DNA of 8,950 bases from positions 1 to 8,950 of the forward strand of contig CAJXXJ010000115.1 of NCBI GenBank assembly GCA_913062745.1, given 5' to 3'. Made by a program: the position numbers and the translations under genes. Below, piece after piece: positions 6,701-8,950 of this stretch; positions within the stretch are counted from its first letter, which is position 1, and each line of letters opens with the position of its first letter. The notes under the pieces were generated by a model. It ran no database searches. It worked only from the letters and a program-made list of their open reading frames with translations, and was not told the DNA's origin. The stretch is from an uncultured Phaeodactylibacter sp. GTDB lineage: Bacteria > Bacteroidota > Bacteroidia > Chitinophagales > Saprospiraceae.

Positions 6701-8617
6701 CGGATCATTGCTGTTGATGATGATGGACCCTTCGTAGGTGCCATCTACCAGTTCTGTAGCATCGAAGGTGACCGTTATCTCTTCACAATCTCCTGCAGCA
6801 AGTGGGCTGCTGTTGGCTCCGGTGATGAGCCAGGCCAGTGGGCCGCCGGTGCCTTCGAGGGGCATTGGCAGGATATACAACTGGTCAATGATGAAGTCGA
6901 AAGCTCCGGAAAACAATTCAGTCCCTGTTCCCAGGTCCGTGAGCGTCAGCGTTTCAAACACGGTAGTCCCCTGTGGCACGCCGGTAATGAGGAAATAGTA
7001 TTCCGCATCGGGTTGCAGGCCGCTGATGATCTCGGTGTAGCTTGAACTGGCAGCATAGGTTTGGCTGCTCTCGGCCACCACTTCAAAATCAGGGCCAAAA
7101 AGTTGCCAATCAAAACCAGCGCCCGCTTCGGAGGTCGTAAAATCCAGGCGGTAACCGGTTTGGCTGATATCGTCCTGGCTGGTAATCGAAGCAAGCAAAT
7201 CTCCCTGCCCGGTATTGCAAAGATTAAGTGTAGCTGTGGTGCTGCTTCCTGCGTCAAGCTCCACGGTGAAGCTGTCCGGGTCAACGGTCAGCGCAGGCGG
7301 CTCCTGTACGGTAATTTCCAGGGTTTCGCTTGTATCTGAGCCGTTGCAGTTGGTTACGGTCAGGGCGACGCTGTAGGTACCGGCTTCGGCGTAGGTGTAG
7401 CTGGGGTTTTGCGCCGTAGAGGTATTGCCATCTCCAAAGTCCCAGGCCCAGGCAGCCGGGTTTTCGGTACTGTTGTCTGTAAACTGTATGGCGGTGCCGA
7501 AAGGAACACCCACGGCATCCGCCGTAAAAGCGGCAAGGGGCGGGTTGGCGATGCCATTAGCTTCCCAGATCATTTCGAATCCTGGGAAATTATCCTGATG
7601 GTCGGCGAAGAAGAACAGCGCGAGTGCTGAGGTTTGAAAGGTAATGGGTTGCCCGTCGTTTGGCAGCTCATCGCCCAGGTAGGTAGCAAGCGGGGTGTAG
7701 TTGCCGTTATCCACCCCAAAAAGGGACAATTGGTCATTATTGGTGGGAGCTGACCCGAGATCAAATGCTGTGAAGGTAACCGTAATGCTGGTAGCACCGG
7801 GCGGTGCAATCAGGAATTGTCCATTACTTCCTTCCGTATAGTTGCCGTTGGGGCCTCCGTCGTCGTACAAAACGCCATTGCAAAGCGTAGTGGTTTCCAG
7901 CCCGTGGAGCGGCATGTTGATACCATTGGTGCAGGAGAAGTTTTCCGGGTCAAAGGTGACAGCCTGAGTGGCGGAGAAGGTGTCGCATCCGTTTTCATTA
8001 CATACTTCCAGCTGTATATCGTAGGTGCCGGGCGCTGCGTAAGTATGCACCGGGTTTTGCTCCGTAGAGGTGTTGCCGTCCCCGAAATCCCAGGCCCAGG
8101 TATCCGGAAAGAAGGAGGAAGCATCCGTAAAAGCGACGGTGCCGGTGCAGCTCAGGGCAGGGTAGGCGGCCTGTGCTACCGGAGGCTCGGTGAAGTCGAT
8201 ACAGTCAAAGTTCATAGCAAAGCCCGAGCCGTTAACGGTGAAGTCGCTGTGGAAAACAAGCAGGCAGCTGGTGCCGGACAGCAGGATGGGGTTTCCGTTA
8301 TTAGGAAGCGCCGAGCCGGAAAAAACACCTGCGACAGGGCTGTCTGTGGTAGCTCCGTCGTACAAGGTAAGCGCATCAAAGTGGTTTTCCACACTGAATT
8401 CCGTAAAGGTAAGTAACAAGGCTTCACCCGAGCTTCCGTTGATAGTGATGAAAGCCTCGTTGTTTTCGGTATACGGCCCGTCTGGCCCGCCGGAATCGTA
8501 GAGGATGCCGTTACAGTCATTAATGGAAAGGCTTCCGTTCTCCGGTGCAGTATACGTATTTTGTGCAGACAGGATGAAGGGAAGCGACAAGGCCAGGAGC
8601 AGGTATAAATTTCTCAT
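3734..8617 (-). CDS. Giant T9SS-secreted multidomain surface protein (CUB, PKD and ASH-like repeats)
   Basis: A 1627-residue secreted protein without a recognisable catalytic domain, probably an adhesin or matrix protein. Domains in order: signal peptide 1-18 (ends LSAQ); CUB1 35-139; PKD1 146-222; CUB2 246-352; PKD2 361-437; a central ASH-like block 440-965 of three repeats, two of which carry an inserted domain; PKD3 966-1044; CUB3 1066-1168; PKD4 1177-1254; CUB4 1274-1374; PKD5 1384-1457; PKD6 1460-1537; T9SS sorting domain 1551-1627. The PKD signature W(D/E)FG(D/N)G is at 176, 392, 998, 1208, 1414 and 1491. The CUB-like domains open with LYD(S/D)GG at 39, 250, 1070 and 1278. The ATG is immediately followed by the signal peptide, and no Shine-Dalgarno sequence is visible. 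Four PKD domains keep three Cys each. The reading frame is intact. The ligand is unknown, and the CUB calls rest on motif and Cys pattern. Confidence 0.93.
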   Translation of the reverse strand: MRNLYLLLALSLPFILSAQNTYTAPENGSLSINDCNGILYDSGGPDGPYTENNEAFITINGSSGEALLLTFTEFSVENHFDALTLYDGATTDSPVAGVFSGSALPNNGNPILLSGTSCLLVFHSDFTVNGSGFAMNFDCIDFTEPPVAQAAYPALSCTGTVAFTDASSFFPDTWAWDFGDGNTSTEQNPVHTYAAPGTYDIQLEVCNENGCDTFSATQAVTFDPENFSCTNGINMPLHGLETTTLCNGVLYDDGGPNGNYTEGSNGQFLIAPPGATSITVTFTAFDLGSAPTNNDQLSLFGVDNGNYTPLATYLGDELPNDGQPITFQTSALALFFFADHQDNFPGFEMIWEANGIANPPLAAFTADAVGVPFGTAIQFTDNSTENPAAWAWDFGDGNTSTAQNPSYTYAEAGTYSVALTVTNCNGSDTSETLEITVQEPPALTVDPDSFTVELDAGSSTTATLNLCNTGQGDLLASITSQDDISQTGYRLDFTTSEAGAGFDWQLFGPDFEVVAESSQTYAASSSYTEIISGLQPDAEYYFLITGVPQGTTVFETLTLTDLGTGTELFSGAFDFIIDQLYILPMPLEGTGGPLAWLITGANSSPLAAGDCEEITVTFDATELVDGTYEGSIIINSNDPNQPLVTIPVTLIVNGTPELSVSTNNLDFGEVQLGATSTLSFTLENTGTAPATVSGLESALADFAVQGPDSLTLAPFTSRAISVSFAPGELGAFAQTLTLANNAGDDLLVSLTGTGIAAPSLTVNPTDFTVELIEGQDTTLTVDVGNTGAAPLDFSASSLSNSVGFIFNFTTDDWGSEFAWALLDADDNLIQSSDGIAYASNTTYSIELLGLSANETYRLRLLDSWGDGSLPSYSVTDALSGQVVASGAFVGNTFQEEVPMGSPAPDSFAGISPASGTVAVDESTALQIDLDASGLATGVYELVYELETNDPLQPLVPINVTLSVIAPVTAGIDAPAFICGTLPIQFTDASSNVPTSWNWDFGDGTTSTEQNPVHTYAESGIYTITLEACNSLGCDTITQEDFLEVDLDCFSQNIPTGQHESTLVTACSGNLYDSGGPNAPYVEGNIGSVTLAPPGATSVSITFSEFNYQEHADFLYIYDGDAATGLFLGAFTGNQLEGQTLTATSGVLTIQEFTDHFTNLSGFAATFNCSAEPPEEPKPLFSIAETELCANEPAVFTDESLNFPSSWFWEFGDGGTSNEQNPVYFFAASGTYTVTLTVCNAVGCTTISEDITITVDPDCIIENMPVNGQQAITGCFGSLYDSGGADGNYVNDNTSLTTIYSLFGPITLEFVSFSFEEGVDGVAVFDGATVEDPLLGFFTGNNLPDEITSTGTVITIAEISDFSGNDSGFEIIYSCQGASAAGPEGTKLLVNNDKMCDGVRSFSAITNIEVSNWIWDFGDGHYSTDASPEHTYEHNGIKNITLTACNDEGCATASTSIYSHKLTPQLEAPDTVAVGQEVQLYGLTPEATHWSWDFGNGETADHATPVTSYPEAGWYDIHVHLINMDVHETCDANHTHSIFADPNLTGTRDMELMDFTVFPNPTADVLNLRGLEMADENYEIRLRSTVGQVVRAMPLVPAISLEGLPSGMYLLEVVEDKQVVGRKRVIKE
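3737..3967 (-). other. T9SS type A C-terminal sorting domain
   Basis: Residues 1551-1627 of the giant protein. FTVFPNPTADVLNL (1554-1567) is the typical opening of this tail, LPSGMYLLEV (1603-1612) is the conserved late strand, and the end RKRVIKE is basic. In Bacteroidota this tail directs export through the type IX secretion system and is normally removed on attachment to the cell surface. The T9SS machinery itself is not encoded in this window. Confidence 0.93.
4953..8100 (-). repeat. Dispersed direct DNA repeats encoding PKD cores
   Basis: About 50-base segments encoding the WxWDFGDGxTSTxQNPV stretch recur at about 4953-5004, 5583-5633, 7401-7452 and 8049-8100. All share GGGTTTTG near the left end and a CCAAA/CGAAA-TCCCAG core on the plus strand. 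They lie 630 to 1818 bases apart, so recombination between copies would remove or add whole domain sets. PKD5 and PKD6 (within 4007-4468) are more diverged and do not share the block. Confidence 0.7.
5723..7300 (-). repeat. Duplicated composite ASH-like modules with nested domain
   Basis: Residues 440-965 of the giant protein. ASH-like repeat 1 begins at PALTVDPDSFTVEL (441-454) and closes at INSNDPNQPLVTIPVTL (634-650). Repeat 3 begins at PSLTVNPTDFTVEL (758-771) and closes at ETNDPLQPLVPINVTL (946-961). Each is interrupted at the same point by a roughly 97-residue beta domain (488-584, nt 6866-7156; and 803-900, nt 5918-6211). These inserts share FTT near their start, a YA(A/S) segment, GL, TD and SGAF. 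Repeat 2 (about 655-757) is an ordinary, uninterrupted ASH-type repeat. The arrangement suggests a host-plus-insert unit that was duplicated as a whole. Fold assignments are from pattern recognition only. Confidence 0.65.
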
Positions 8618-8793
8618 GCCAAAGGGTTGTAAGTCAACGAATCTATTCTGAGCGAAGCACCTTTTCAGTTGCTAAGTGTGGATAACCGGATAACGACCGG
8701 AAGATTCGTTGGTTGCTGAGCAGCGCGAAATAACAAAGTATTGCTCAATCTTTGACAAATGGAGCGCCTTTTGGCAAAGTTGCAGGCCATCAC
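8618..8793 (-). promoter_or_regulatory. Upstream region of the giant surface-protein gene
   Basis: This region should contain the leftward promoter of the giant gene. On the minus strand, TACTTTG (8734-8740) resembles the Bacteroidota -7 box TAnnTTTG but is one base short, with TTTG (8756-8759) 15 bases upstream of it, so it is only a weak candidate. An 8-base tandem duplication GGATAACC/GGATAACG lies at 8680-8695, followed by CCGG (8697-8700). No Shine-Dalgarno sequence precedes the ATG at 8617. No coding region is supported here. Confidence 0.3.
8635..8711. repeat. 10-bp inverted repeat in the giant gene's leader
   Basis: CAACGAATCT (8635-8644) and AGATTCGTTG (8702-8711) are perfect reverse complements separated by 57 bases, and the nearer arm begins 18 bases before the ATG. 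If transcription starts upstream of 8711, the leader RNA could form a long stem close to the start codon and influence translation. Alternatively the arms could be paired binding sites. Only the pairing is seen. Confidence 0.45.
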
Positions 8794-8819
8794 TTCCCGG
8801 CATTGCCTGCCTGCCGGAA
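8794..8819. repeat. Intergenic hairpin
   Basis: CCGGCA (8797-8802) and TGCCGG (8812-8817) form a perfect 6-bp stem with a 9-base loop. It extends by two A-T pairs (8794-8795 with 8818-8819) if C8796 bulges. The loop TTGCCTGCC shares a CCTGCC motif with the hairpin at the left window edge, which hints at a related repeat family, though the match is short. There is no T-run on either side, so it is a poor terminator. Confidence 0.4.
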
Positions 8820-8950
8820 AGGGCATATATTGTAGGTTTCATTAGAGTTTATTGAGGTAAGTTTTGTATAGAGTATGGATGAGTATTTTTTGCCAGATCA
8901 AAGAACGCCCGGAACCTCGTAGCCTAAGCTACGAAGGTGAGGACGAGATG
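8820..8950. other. Gene-free right edge with terminal hairpin
   Basis: CGTAGC (8918-8923) and GCTACG (8928-8933) form a perfect stem with loop CTAA, extended by ACCT/AGGT (8914-8917 with 8935-8938) across one bulged A. CTCGT (8916-8920) could pair instead with ACGAG (8943-8947), giving a competing helix. TAGGTTTC (8833-8840) and the TAAGTTTTG stretch (8859-8867) resemble rightward -7 boxes, so a promoter for a gene beyond the window is possible. No open reading frame of useful length starts here. Confidence 0.35.

Noticed and set aside
8875..8922. ATG at 8875 as the start of a rightward gene
   Set aside because: The frame meets TAG at 8920-8922 after 15 codons, and the hairpin lies across the stop.

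Overview
The window looks like a chromosomal fragment of a Bacteroidota bacterium. The evidence is a very long secreted protein ending in a type IX secretion (T9SS) type A sorting domain, a GH97 glycoside hydrolase with a lipoprotein signal, and genes without clear Shine-Dalgarno sequences. The moderately high GC of the two large genes and the CUB/PKD/T9SS style recall the Saprospiria/Lewinella side of the phylum, but that placement is inference.

Layout from left to right. Positions 1-130 hold no gene but are rich in inverted repeats: a hairpin cut by the window edge, and a compact element at 34-98 that could fold with a pseudoknot. A GH97 lipoprotein alpha-glucosidase-type enzyme lies on the minus strand at 131-2242. 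The intergenic region 2243-2535 separates it from a divergent gene and carries three copies of a dyad repeat at an exact 41-bp period. A Fic-family AMP-transferase with a C-terminal winged-helix-like region follows on the plus strand at 2536-3660. A perfect 10-bp stem terminator at 3678-3709 lies between this gene and the next, which converges on it. A 1627-residue modular surface protein (CUB, PKD and ASH-like domains plus the T9SS tail) fills 3734-8617 on the minus strand. Positions 8618-8950 hold its upstream region and several inverted repeats, but no supported gene.

The three genes do not form an operon: orientation is minus, plus, minus. The GH97 enzyme probably acts on alpha-glucosidic oligosaccharides in the cell envelope, yet no SusC/SusD pair is present here. 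The large protein has no visible catalytic domain and reads as an adhesin or matrix protein. The Fic gene appears to be a self-contained regulatory unit, lower in GC than its neighbours by eye and plausibly acquired.

The points most worth following are the 41-bp-phased operator array before a Fic protein with its own DNA-binding-like tail, and the duplicated composite module in the giant protein, where one domain is nested inside another at the same place twice.
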